A stretch of DNA of 23,019 nt, taken from Actinomycetes bacterium (lineage in GTDB: Bacteria > Actinomycetota > Actinomycetes > Mycobacteriales > Mycobacteriaceae). Below, one piece after another: positions 7,750 through 14,665 of the stretch. A program made the translations under genes and the position numbers. Every line of letters starts with the position of its first letter. The stretch's first letter is position 1. The DNA lies in the NCBI GenBank assembly GCA_023416315.1, contig JAEZIA010000196.1:1-23019 (forward strand), written 5' to 3'. The notes beneath the pieces are model-generated. The model had not been told where the DNA came from. It saw only the letters and a program-made list of their open reading frames with translations, and did not search any database.

Positions 7750-8159
7750 TCCGTCGGTGCGCCCTGATCGTGCTCGGCCTGTACTGGTCGGGGTGCGGCG
7801 CGCTGATGGCGCTCAATCCGCCGCCGCCCGGGTTCCGCCGAGCGGCGGCGTTGCCCCTTCTTGGCTGGCTGGTGATCGGCGTCGCGGTTTACCTCGCGGT
7901 CAAGGCCGTGGTCGGCCGCGACCCGTCACCCTTGCGGTCCCGCCGCCCACCACGCCACGCCGGCAGTGACTCCGAAAGCCTAAGAGAGAGCCTGTTGTTG
8001 GCCGGCGGCGCAGCGCTCGGAACGATCGCGGGGGTGTGGGCGCTGTGGTGGGGCCTCGCCAACGGATCCCTCGCGATGGTCGGACTGGGCATGGCGGCGC
8101 TGCCGCTCGTCGTCGTCGCAGTCCCCTGGGTCGTCGCCCTCATCCGGCGTCTGACATAA
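7746..8159 (+). CDS. Small integral membrane protein, unknown function
   Basis: 137-residue protein that I do not recognise. It has about four predicted membrane helices: residues 5-22, 35-54, 85-105 and 110-133, separated by a basic, proline-rich loop (about 57-80: PSPLRSRRPPRHAGSDSE) that is probably cytoplasmic. No catalytic motif is visible. The ATG has a weak upstream GGT and lies 124 bases after the SDR stop, so it probably has its own promoter or is read from the SDR transcript. Codon use resembles that of its neighbours. Confidence 0.7.
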   Translation: MIRRCALIVLGLYWSGCGALMALNPPPPGFRRAAALPLLGWLVIGVAVYLAVKAVVGRDPSPLRSRRPPRHAGSDSESLRESLLLAGGAALGTIAGVWALWWGLANGSLAMVGLGMAALPLVVVAVPWVVALIRRLT

Positions 8160-8229
8160 CCATTCCTATGCGCGAGCTGTGAGGAGATGAGAGTCCCGTC
8201 GCGCCACTTGGCGACCTCGGCGGGAATAC

Positions 8230-8269
8230 GTAGATTCGGGTTGCACTTGGTAGATTAGGTAAGCACTAA
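8230..8269 (+). promoter_or_regulatory. Repeats in the leader of the repeat-protein gene
   Basis: The heptamer GTAGATT occurs at 8230-8236 and 8250-8256, exactly 20 bases (two helical turns) apart. The second copy overlaps TTAGGTAAGCACTAA (8255-8269), with TTAG and CTAA as inverted ends. TAGATT also fits a -10 box. This could be a regulator site or promoter for the gene at 8328; no regulator can be named. Confidence 0.3.
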
Positions 8270-8327
8270 ATCGCGCGGTCGGGGAGCGAGACATCTACGG
8301 CTGATCAGCCGTTGTCAGGAGTCCGCC

Positions 8328-10229
8328 ATGACGACTTTGAGTCCGCCGCCCGTCGGCGAGAACATCCTTCACTTCGCCGAACCGCAGCCCGAGCCCCCGT
8401 CTCGATGGCGCAGATTTCTGCCTCGCTCACGCCGCGCCAAGGCCCTCGCCGCCGGCGGGATGACCGTGCTTCTCGTCGCGGGTTTCCTCGGCGCCACGTA
8501 CGAATCGTCCCCGGGTGGCACACTGTGGGGCGTCCAGAAGACCATCTTTGCCGGGCACTCCCACGACGTCGCCCTCGCGGCCGTCGTCAGCGACCTGAAG
8601 CAGGCCCAAGAGATCCTCGACAGCGGCGCTCAACCCAGCCCTGATCAGCTGACCGCCGCGCGCTCCTCGCTCAACCACGCCAAACAGAATCTGGACTATC
8701 TGCCCGACTCGCCACAGCGGACCAGCCTGCAGAACCTCTATCTGCAACTGACACAACAACTTCTGCAGTACACGCCTGACTCAGCGCAGCAACTTCCCCC
8801 GTTGCCCGCGCCGCCGCCTACCGACGACCCCGGACCGGTCCCGGATGCGGCGCTGGCGAGCGCGGCCGCACCCAGTTGGGGCTATCCGATCACCGACCAG
8901 TCAGGGACCTTGGCCCCGCCACCCGGGGTTCCCGATGCCCCCTTGGCTGACTGGCCTGCGCCCTACGCGCCGCCGCTGACACCGAACCTGGGCGACCTGG
9001 GTTACTACGACCCGTCCTGGGGGCAGCTGTACGGCTACAACGCAGGCGACTGGTACAACTACGACCTCAGCGGCTACAACCGGTACGGCTACGACTTCCT
9101 GGGCTTCGACCGGTGGGGATATGACCGCTGGGGCTACGACCGGTGGGGTTACGACCATTGGGGTTACAACTGGGCCGGGTACAACTGGGCCGGCTATGAC
9201 CGGCACGGTTGGGACCGCGACGGCCGCAACGACTGGGGGCAGCGTCGCGGCCACCCCGCAGACCCTCGCAACCACGACTGGTACAACCGCCACCACCCCT
9301 ACGTGCTGTACTACCAGTGGCGGTTCCAGATCAACGATCCGGTATTCCACCGCACCTTGTGGAACCGTGCCCACGGATTCGACCCGAACCGGTACCGAGA
9401 CTGGAACGCCAACCGCGACTGGCGCAATCCCCGCAACCGCGACTGGGCGCCGGTGGCCGCGACCTCCGTCGCACACCTCGACGTCCATGCCTCATTGCCG
9501 GTGGTCAACCTGAATGCCTCACTGACGCAATTCGTCTCGGTCAACAAGGCGACAAGCCGGCCACTGATGAAAGATCTCGCGGACAAATCGGCCCGAGATT
9601 TCACCAACGAACTGAAACCACGGATCACCATTCCAATCGGGGCACAGCCTCTGCCGACGACGCTGGGCAAGCTGGCCGCGGTGTCGAATCAGGAGCAGCA
9701 AAAGTCGCTTGCGCCACCGGCATTGACCGCTACCGCGCCTGCCCTCGCCCCGTCGAAGGTGTCGCCCGGATTCACCGCACCCAAGGTTTCTCCGGTGCCT
9801 GCCTTCTCACCACCAAAAGCCGACCCACCACGGGGTAGGCCCGACTCCGCGCCTGCCAATCAAGCGCCCCGACCAGGGCGCAGCCCCGCGGTTGCCCTAC
9901 CCGATGAGGTAAGGCCGGCGGCTCCGCCGCCCCGTGCAGCCGAGCCTGCGCCGGAGGCAACGGCACCGCGACCAGCGGCTCCCCGGGAACAACTGCCCCG
10001 ACAATCGCAGGAGGCTCCCGCGCCCAGGGCCGAAGCCCCCGCACCCAGGGCCGAAGAGCCGGCCCGGCAGGCGCCGGTTCACCAGGCGCCGGCCCCGCGG
10101 GCGCAACAACAGGCCCCGCAGCAGCCCGCCCGGCAGGCACCGCAGGAACACCAGGCGTCCCCGGCTGCCCCTCGGCAGGCGCCCGCACAACACGGCGGAG
10201 GCAAGTGCTCGATGCCGACGATGTGTTGA
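8328..10229 (+). CDS. Membrane-anchored protein with anti-sigma-like ectodomain and GYDRW repeats
   Basis: 633-residue protein. A basic cytoplasmic stretch (about 25-38) precedes a single membrane segment (about 39-57), so most of it should be outside the membrane. Residues 60-145 (SPGGTLWGVQKTIF onward, then helices) resemble the ectodomain of the anti-sigma factor RsdA and DUF5667-type domains, but the N-terminal sigma-binding part is missing. Residues 182-248 are Pro/Tyr/Trp-rich; 249-303 hold eleven GYDRW-like pentads; 304-375 are Asn/Asp/Arg/Trp-rich; 376-460 look more ordinary; 461-622 are Pro/Ala/Gln-rich with EAPAPRA repeats. The protein ends in CSMPTMC, two cysteines six residues apart. 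AGGAG at 8317-8321 supports the start. No function can be assigned; a cell-wall-spanning or scaffold role is a guess. Confidence 0.85.
   Translation: MTTLSPPPVGENILHFAEPQPEPPSRWRRFLPRSRRAKALAAGGMTVLLVAGFLGATYESSPGGTLWGVQKTIFAGHSHDVALAAVVSDLKQAQEILDSGAQPSPDQLTAARSSLNHAKQNLDYLPDSPQRTSLQNLYLQLTQQLLQYTPDSAQQLPPLPAPPPTDDPGPVPDAALASAAAPSWGYPITDQSGTLAPPPGVPDAPLADWPAPYAPPLTPNLGDLGYYDPSWGQLYGYNAGDWYNYDLSGYNRYGYDFLGFDRWGYDRWGYDRWGYDHWGYNWAGYNWAGYDRHGWDRDGRNDWGQRRGHPADPRNHDWYNRHHPYVLYYQWRFQINDPVFHRTLWNRAHGFDPNRYRDWNANRDWRNPRNRDWAPVAATSVAHLDVHASLPVVNLNASLTQFVSVNKATSRPLMKDLADKSARDFTNELKPRITIPIGAQPLPTTLGKLAAVSNQEQQKSLAPPALTATAPALAPSKVSPGFTAPKVSPVPAFSPPKADPPRGRPDSAPANQAPRPGRSPAVALPDEVRPAAPPPRAAEPAPEATAPRPAAPREQLPRQSQEAPAPRAEAPAPRAEEPARQAPVHQAPAPRAQQQAPQQPARQAPQEHQASPAAPRQAPAQHGGGKCSMPTMC
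9072..9236 (+). repeat. 15-base tandem repeat coding GYDRW pentapeptides
   Basis: Eleven consecutive in-frame units of pattern Gly-[Tyr/Phe/Trp/Arg]-[Asp/Asn]-x-x cover residues 249-303. The central units are GFDRW, GYDRW, GYDRW, GYDHW; later ones become GYNWA twice, then GYDRH, GWDRD and GRNDW. DNA of the central units is nearly identical, suggesting recent slippage or selection for repeat number. Confidence 0.9.
10011..10052 (+). repeat. 21-base repeat coding EAPAPRA heptads
   Basis: Two in-frame EAPAPRA units (residues 562-575) are followed by a degenerate third. At DNA level CCCAGGGCCGAAG recurs at 10023-10035 and 10044-10056. It lies within the Pro/Ala-rich tail of the repeat protein. 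Confidence 0.75.
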
Positions 10230-10287
10230 GCCCGCTCGCGGACGTCACCGATTGACATCCGGGTGTCGCTACTCGAGGCTCGGTTTC

Positions 10288-10830
10288 GTGAACCCTGAGC
10301 TCCCCGCGGCGGTACAGGAACTGATCGACAAACAACAGATCACCGAGGTCGTGTATCTCATTGCGCGCGCGACCGATCGCGGCGATGTGGAGCTCTACAT
10401 CGCAAACTTCCACGACGACGGCACCGACTACCACGGTCTGGCCAATGGCCCGGTCCGCAACATCGCCGCCAATCTGTCTCGGTCGCGACTGCTGTTGACC
10501 CAGCACTCGGTCAGTAACGTGCTCATCGACCTCGACGGCGACACTGCCCGCGTTGAGTCCTACTTCACCTCGTTTCATCAACGCCGCGATGAGCGAGACC
10601 GATTGCACGACGAGATCGTCCGCGGCCGGTACCTCGACCGTTTCGAGCGGCGCGCGGGCGTGTGGAAGATCGCGCGACGTGTCGTGGTGTGGGACTGGTC
10701 GCGGGTGGAACCCTCCGGAGACAGTTGGTTCGATCAGATCCGTACGCGACCGGGTGTTGACGACAAGTTCATCTTCGGCAGGCGTGACCGCACCGACATG
10801 GTGTACACCGACACGCTGCCGTTCGACTGA
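10288..10830 (+). CDS. SnoaL-like / NTF2-fold protein
   Basis: 180-residue cytoplasmic protein of the SnoaL-like (NTF2-fold) group. The N-terminal helix IDKQQITEVVYLIARATDRG, then DVELYIANFHDDGTDYHG, and the later beta-strand segments (ARVESYFTSFH, GRYLDRFERRAGVWKIARR) are the usual layout of the polyketide-cyclase/dehydratase-like family in mycobacteria. Members act on small hydrophobic substrates or are uncharacterised. GTG 10288 is preferred because GAGG at 10275-10278 lies nine bases before it and the family alignment begins there; the frame is open further upstream only as a shadow of the preceding gene. The preceding gene ends 58 bases before it. Confidence 0.85.
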   Translation: MNPELPAAVQELIDKQQITEVVYLIARATDRGDVELYIANFHDDGTDYHGLANGPVRNIAANLSRSRLLLTQHSVSNVLIDLDGDTARVESYFTSFHQRRDERDRLHDEIVRGRYLDRFERRAGVWKIARRVVVWDWSRVEPSGDSWFDQIRTRPGVDDKFIFGRRDRTDMVYTDTLPFD

Positions 10831-10907
10831 GCGGACCGCGTACCCGCCAGGCGGAGTAACGGTCTGAGCTCATCTCGACACCAAACCCAACACGGCGAGC
10901 CCGGATG

Positions 10908-10943
10908 CACCGTTAACAACAGTCACACCGTTAACATCGCGCG
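10908..10943 (+). promoter_or_regulatory. Twin CACCGTTAACA repeats with leaderless -10 box
   Basis: CACCGTTAACA occurs at 10908-10918 and 10926-10936, 18 bases apart. Within the second copy, TAACAT (10932-10937) fits TANNNT and is followed by six bases before GTG 10944. No Shine-Dalgarno is present, so transcription probably starts at the GTG. The repeats could be regulator half-sites. Confidence 0.5.
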
Positions 10944-11744
10944 GTGGACGATTTGGACCCGCACGCCGAACTCCGGCGATCGCGTCCGGTCACCCGCCGT
11001 GATGCGCTGCGCTACGCCACGGCGCTGGCCGGTCTGGGCGCGGCGTCGTTGGGTGCCGGTATGCCCGTTGCCGCTGCTGCGGCCCCCACGCTGATCGACT
11101 TCGCTGCCAAACAAATTCCCGCGCACTATATCCGCGCTGCCGGCCATTCCGGGGTGGTCAACTACGTCTCGATGTCCCGTCCGGGGTCGTCGTTTGGCGC
11201 CAAACCGATCACCCGCCCGTACGCCGAGTCGCTGACCGCTGCGGGACTGGTCATCGTCAGCAACTACCAATACGGCAAGCCGGGTGGGACTGCGCCGTCG
11301 GACTTCACCCGCGGCTACGCCGGTGGCATCGCCGACGCGCGCACGGCCTGGCAGCTGCACACCGCGGCAGGCGGCGGCCAGAGCGCACCGATCTTCTTCA
11401 CGATCGACGAGGACATCAACCGCGACACCTGGAATCGTGTTGCGCTGCAGTGGTTCCGCGGCATCAACTCGGTTCTGGGTGTGCAGCGCACCGGCGTCTA
11501 CGGTGGCATCGACGTCTGCGAGGGGGCCGCGGCCGACGGCGTGATCGGCCGGTCGAGCACGCCGGGCCGCTGGTGGGCGTGGCAGACCAAAGCCTGGTCC
11601 GGCAACCGTGTGCACCCGGGCGCGGTGCTCTACCAACGGGTGGTGGCCACCAAGTCGAATCCCGGCCCGCTGGTCGGTGGCCTTGAGGTTGACGTCAACG
11701 ATGCCCTGGCATCCGATGTCGGCCAATGGAACCTGCACCCGTGA
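10944..11744 (+). CDS. Tat-exported glycoside-hydrolase-like protein (Rv2525c-like, DUF1906)
   Basis: 266-residue protein. The N-terminus has a twin-arginine motif (TRRDALRY, R18-R19), a hydrophobic stretch (about 24-45) and an AAAAAAP cleavage region near residue 47, so it should be exported folded by Tat. The rest (about 49-266) is the DUF1906 glycoside-hydrolase-like TIM-barrel seen in M. tuberculosis Rv2525c: IDFAAKQIPAHYI, NYVSMSRPGSSF, SNYQYG, IFFTIDEDIN and GVYGGIDVC. The acidic residues of TIDED are candidate active-site residues. Rv2525c is a Tat substrate and has been linked to cell-wall peptidoglycan. The GTG start is the predicted transcription start. The cupin gene overlaps its stop. 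Confidence 0.88.
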   Translation: MDDLDPHAELRRSRPVTRRDALRYATALAGLGAASLGAGMPVAAAAAPTLIDFAAKQIPAHYIRAAGHSGVVNYVSMSRPGSSFGAKPITRPYAESLTAAGLVIVSNYQYGKPGGTAPSDFTRGYAGGIADARTAWQLHTAAGGGQSAPIFFTIDEDINRDTWNRVALQWFRGINSVLGVQRTGVYGGIDVCEGAAADGVIGRSSTPGRWWAWQTKAWSGNRVHPGAVLYQRVVATKSNPGPLVGGLEVDVNDALASDVGQWNLHP

Positions 11745-12169
11745 GCCGGCGAGATCCGGCCGAGACCATCCTTCGCCTGCCCGACGAGATCGTCTGGCAG
11801 ACGGCACCGGGAACTCCCCCGGCTTCGGTCGAGGAGGCGATCCTGGGTGGCAGCGAATCCGGGAGTGGGCCCTACCTGGTGTTGATGAAGTGGTATCCGG
11901 GCTACTTCAGTGCTCCGCACTTCTACCGCACCGACCGGCTTTGCGTGGTGCTCTCGGGTACCTGGTGGGTCAACAGCGGGCCGGACTTCGATCCGGCGCA
12001 GGCCGACCCGGCACCTGCGGGATCCTTCGTCAAGCGAGTGGCCGGCACCCCGCACTACGACGGGGTTCCCTCGTCTGCCGCCGAGCCTGCGGTGATCGCC
12101 GTCTCGGGAATCGGGCCGGTGCAGCAGACCTGGATCGATCCGTCTGCGCCGTGGTTGTGCCGGGGCTGA
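11741..12169 (+). CDS. Cupin-fold protein
   Basis: 142-residue protein starting at GTG 11741, whose GTGA overlaps the TGA of the preceding gene; GGAA at 11728-11731 lies nine bases upstream. An in-frame ATG at 11726 would add five residues and is the alternative. The middle holds a cupin pattern: SAPHFYRTDRLCVVLSGTWW, a GSFVKRVAGTPHYDG segment and a final strand PAVIAVSGIGPV. The first motif has only one clear His and lacks the common HxH...E triad, so metal binding is uncertain. It may be a sugar-isomerase-like or non-catalytic cupin. Overlap with the Tat-exported protein suggests coexpression, although this protein has no export signal. Confidence 0.75.
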   Translation: MSRRDPAETILRLPDEIVWQTAPGTPPASVEEAILGGSESGSGPYLVLMKWYPGYFSAPHFYRTDRLCVVLSGTWWVNSGPDFDPAQADPAPAGSFVKRVAGTPHYDGVPSSAAEPAVIAVSGIGPVQQTWIDPSAPWLCRG

Positions 12170-12176
12170 AGGGATT

Positions 12177-13004
12177 TCAGGGTTCCGGCAGCGGCCGGCC
12201 CAGGTGATAGCCGAGGCGCATCTCGTAGTCACCCGGTTGATTTCGTCCGGCGGCTGTCGCGGCGGCCAGCCGGCGCTGCGATCCCGGCCACTGAAATGAG
12301 CTCAGGTAGAGCTCGAGTGAGGACACCATGTCCGCCGGCGACGGCAGGGTGTGTCGATTGATCTGCTGCTTGACCGCCGCGATGGATTCCTTGTCGTAGG
12401 AGGCGATTCGGCGGGCCAGCGTATCCACGAGCGAGTCGAGCTCCGCGTCGTCGACGGTGCGGTTGACCCATCCGTACCGTTCGGCCAGTTCGCCCGAATA
12501 GTCGTCGCTGGACAGTGCCACCTCCAGCGCCCTGGCCCGGCCCATCAGCCGGGGAAGATGTTCGAGCCCACCCCCGCCGGGCAGGTTGCCGCTGGCGGTT
12601 TCGGGTTGGCCGAACAACGCGCGCTTGCTGGCGAACCGCATATCCATCGCCAGCACGAGCTCCGAGCCGATGCCACGCACCCGTCCCCGGATCTTGGCGA
12701 TCGAGGTCACCGGCAGGTGCGTCAGCCGCGTGCTGGTGTCGATGGGTAGCGGATATCCAGTAGCCCCAAGTTGCTTGGGTGTCTCGGCCACCCGGTTGGT
12801 GTCGTAGTGGTTGAGGAAATAATCCGGATTCGCCGAGTCGAACACCACCACCCGAAGGTCGCTTGCGGCCTCCATTTGGTCGATCAACTCGGGAAGTTCG
12901 ACGATCATCTCCGGTGTCATCAAATTGATCGGCGGGTTGTCGAACGTGACCCGCCAGAGACGATCGCTTTCGGCGTCGACCGAGAAATGAGTCCACTGCG
13001 CCAT
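12177..13004 (-). CDS. Enoyl-CoA hydratase/isomerase family protein
   Basis: 275-residue crotonase-family enzyme, starting at ATG 13004; the frame is open 17 codons further, but homology begins at MAQWTHFSVD. The oxyanion-hole regions are around 60-67 (NPDYFLNHYD, unusual compared with the common FSAGAD) and 107-117 (GRVRGIGSELV). Both catalytic Glu positions are occupied: E135 in FGQPETASG and E161 in RARALEVAL. It should therefore be able to hydrate or isomerise an acyl-CoA. The first motif lacks the Gly usually found there, so substrate or activity may differ from standard EchA. It lies back-to-back with the PPOX gene (72 bases) and converges on the cupin gene. Confidence 0.88.
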   Translation of the reverse strand: MAQWTHFSVDAESDRLWRVTFDNPPINLMTPEMIVELPELIDQMEAASDLRVVVFDSANPDYFLNHYDTNRVAETPKQLGATGYPLPIDTSTRLTHLPVTSIAKIRGRVRGIGSELVLAMDMRFASKRALFGQPETASGNLPGGGGLEHLPRLMGRARALEVALSSDDYSGELAERYGWVNRTVDDAELDSLVDTLARRIASYDKESIAAVKQQINRHTLPSPADMVSSLELYLSSFQWPGSQRRLAAATAAGRNQPGDYEMRLGYHLGRPLPEP

Positions 13005-13040
13005 GATCCGCAGCCTATGCCTGCGCCGTGGCGCGCGATC

Positions 13041-13046
13041 TAGAAT
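13041..13046 (+). promoter_or_regulatory. Predicted -10 box for the PPOX gene
   Basis: TAGAAT is a good SigA-type -10 box within the 72-base divergent spacer; start of transcription would be near 13053, giving a leader of about 24 bases that carries the AGAGG ribosome binding site. It overlaps the palindrome AGAATTCT (13042-13049). No clear -35 is seen. Confidence 0.4.
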
Positions 13047-13076
13047 TCTGAGCAACCGACGACGAGAGGTTCACAC

Positions 13077-13466
13077 ATGGTCGCCATTCCCGAGGGTTAC
13101 GCCTCGCTGCTCGAGCGTCCGCTGTACGGCCACCTCGCCACCGTTCGGCCCGACGGCGCTCCCCAGGTCAACGCGATGTGGTTCGCCTGGGACGGGCAGG
13201 TGTTGCGCTTCACCCACACCACCAAGCGGCAGAAGTATCGCAACATCGCGGCCAATCCGGCGGTGGCGATGTCGGTGATCGACCCGGACAACCCCTATCG
13301 CTACCTCGAGGTGCGCGGCGTCGTCGAGGAGATCGTTCCCGACCCCGAGGGTGCGTTCTACCTCGAACTCAACGACCGGTATGACGGGCCGCTGACCGAA
13401 GCGCCTGCCGACAAAGCCGACCGGGTGATCCTGGTGGTGCGTCCGACGGCCTTCAGCAAGCAGTAG
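13077..13466 (+). CDS. PPOX-class flavin/F420-dependent oxidoreductase
   Basis: 129-residue split-barrel protein of the pyridoxamine-phosphate-oxidase-like class. Its layout is the usual one for the mycobacterial F420-binding subgroup (TIGR03618-like): LYGHLATVRPDGAPQVNAMW at 17-36, LRFTHTTKRQKYRNIAANP (about 43-61, binding the cofactor phosphate), VIDPDNPYRYLEVRGVV at 67-83, and DRVILVVRPTAFS at the end. Such proteins reduce or oxidise small molecules with F420H2 or FMN; the substrate is not predictable. ATG 13077 has AGAGG about nine bases upstream. Family is confident, cofactor choice is not. It lies divergent from the enoyl-CoA hydratase gene and convergent with the FUSC gene. Confidence 0.87.
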   Translation: MVAIPEGYASLLERPLYGHLATVRPDGAPQVNAMWFAWDGQVLRFTHTTKRQKYRNIAANPAVAMSVIDPDNPYRYLEVRGVVEEIVPDPEGAFYLELNDRYDGPLTEAPADKADRVILVVRPTAFSKQ

Positions 13467-13507
13467 CCGACCGTGCTGGTCGCCCGCATCGAGGACAGGC
13501 TGCGCGA

Positions 13508-14611
13508 CTAGCGCATACGTCTGAGATGCTCGGCGTCGGTGCCGCTGATCGTGACCGCCGCGACGACGATGCCGATCACCACACCGACCGCGGTGTCGAG
13601 CACCCGGTCGAGGGCGGCGCCGGGCGTCAGTCCGGTCCCAAGTCCGGTGAGCAGCAACGCCATCGGTGTCACCGCCAGTGACGTCAGCGCATAGTTGACT
13701 GTCGCGGCGACCTCGGCCGCGACTTGGAAGACGATAATCGACGCGACGGTGCCCCAATACCCCAGCGGCAGTCCGAGGAGAAGGGCCGCCAGGACGGCGC
13801 CGCCGACGTTGCCGAGCAGGCGTTGCACACCGCGGTGCACGGTGACGTGATATCCAACGCCCTGCATCGTCGCCACCGCCCCCATGGTGGCCCACATCGG
13901 ATGATCGAGTCCAAGACTGATCGCAACCGCGGCACCGAGCCCGCCGGCCACCGTGATGCGAGCACCGCGGGCCAGCAGCGTCCGATGCGGTGCACGGTGC
14001 AGCGTGGTCCAGATCGGCTCGCGGCGCACGGTCGCGCTCTCGTGCCGACCGCGCTTGCCTGCCGCGAGGCGAATCAACCAGGGCGCCAGGGCAGCAAGCG
14101 CACCGATCACCGCTCCCCCGGCGGTGACCGCCGTCACCGCCGCCACATCCCCGAGATCCCGAGCGAACGCCTGTGCCCCCGCGGCGCCGAACACGAACGC
14201 CACCGCACCCGGCCCGACGATGTGCAGGGCCCACACCAAATAGGCTGCGGCCCCGGCGAGTACGGAGATGACCACGACCTCGGCCAGCACCCCGACACCG
14301 GCTGCGCCCAACACGGCACCTACGCCGATCGCGGCGGTAATGCCCGCGCCCAGGACAGCGAGGCGCCCGGCGCGCACCGGATAGGGATCGGGCCGGCAGA
14401 ACGCCGACACCAGTGCGCCGAGAGCGCCGAATCCGGCGAGGGTGTGTTCTCCCGCCAGCCCGCCGAGGGCAAACACCACTGCGACCGCGACGCCGACGCG
14501 CAACGGCACCGCGAAACCGGCCTTGCGGACGTCGACGCGAAGGATGCCTCGCCACGCCGTCGGGGTGAGGGCATGCGTCAACGCGGTGAATCCGGGGGCG
14601 AGATGTGGCAC
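13508..14611 (-). CDS. FUSC-family membrane protein (fusaric acid resistance-like)
   Basis: 367-residue integral membrane protein with two blocks of hydrophobic helices. The first lies at about 34-180 and the second at about 215-358, separated by a basic loop (about 184-208: KRGRHESATVRRE). The second block contains DHPMWATMGAVATMQG and the HRGVQRLLGNVGGAV sequence characteristic of FUSC/ArAE proteins. Family members export aromatic acids or other organic compounds; this is a half-sized form without the large cytoplasmic domain of AaeB. It starts at GTG 14611, where the predicted transcription start falls, so the message is probably leaderless. The divergent MarR gene almost certainly regulates it. 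Confidence 0.87.
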   Translation of the reverse strand: MPHLAPGFTALTHALTPTAWRGILRVDVRKAGFAVPLRVGVAVAVVFALGGLAGEHTLAGFGALGALVSAFCRPDPYPVRAGRLAVLGAGITAAIGVGAVLGAAGVGVLAEVVVISVLAGAAAYLVWALHIVGPGAVAFVFGAAGAQAFARDLGDVAAVTAVTAGGAVIGALAALAPWLIRLAAGKRGRHESATVRREPIWTTLHRAPHRTLLARGARITVAGGLGAAVAISLGLDHPMWATMGAVATMQGVGYHVTVHRGVQRLLGNVGGAVLAALLLGLPLGYWGTVASIIVFQVAAEVAATVNYALTSLAVTPMALLLTGLGTGLTPGAALDRVLDTAVGVVIGIVVAAVTISGTDAEHLRRMR

Positions 14612-14617
14612 CGGGAA

Positions 14618-14659
14618 ATTTTATCAGTAATTTACTAGTAAACTAAACTCGGCTACGCT
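14618..14659. promoter_or_regulatory. Nested divergent leaderless promoters with a shared palindrome
   Basis: For the FUSC gene, the minus-strand -10 is TAAAAT (14618-14623), followed by six bases to GTG 14611. For the MarR gene, the -35 TTTACT (14631-14636) and -10 TACGCT (14654-14659) are 17 bases apart and lead, after six bases, to ATG 14666. The perfect 12-base palindrome TTTACTAGTAAA (14631-14642) covers that -35 and lies between -10 and -35 of the FUSC promoter. A MarR dimer there should repress both genes. Confidence 0.65.
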
Positions 14660-14665
14660 GCTGCC

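Noticed and set aside
6773..7816. 347-codon minus-strand frame opposite the SDR gene
   Set aside because: Runs across a strong SDR gene, its promoter region and the start of the next gene; no motif.
8255..8269. IdeR (iron) box at TTAGGTAAGCACTAA
   Set aside because: Only the left half resembles the 19-base IdeR consensus; too many mismatches on the right half and no iron gene nearby.
9072..9236. CRISPR-like or non-coding tandem repeat
   Set aside because: 15-base in-frame units without spacers, clearly coding pentapeptides.
13071..14555. 494-codon minus-strand open frame across the PPOX and FUSC genes
   Set aside because: Arg/Gly-rich shadow of two well-supported genes in other frames; no family motif.
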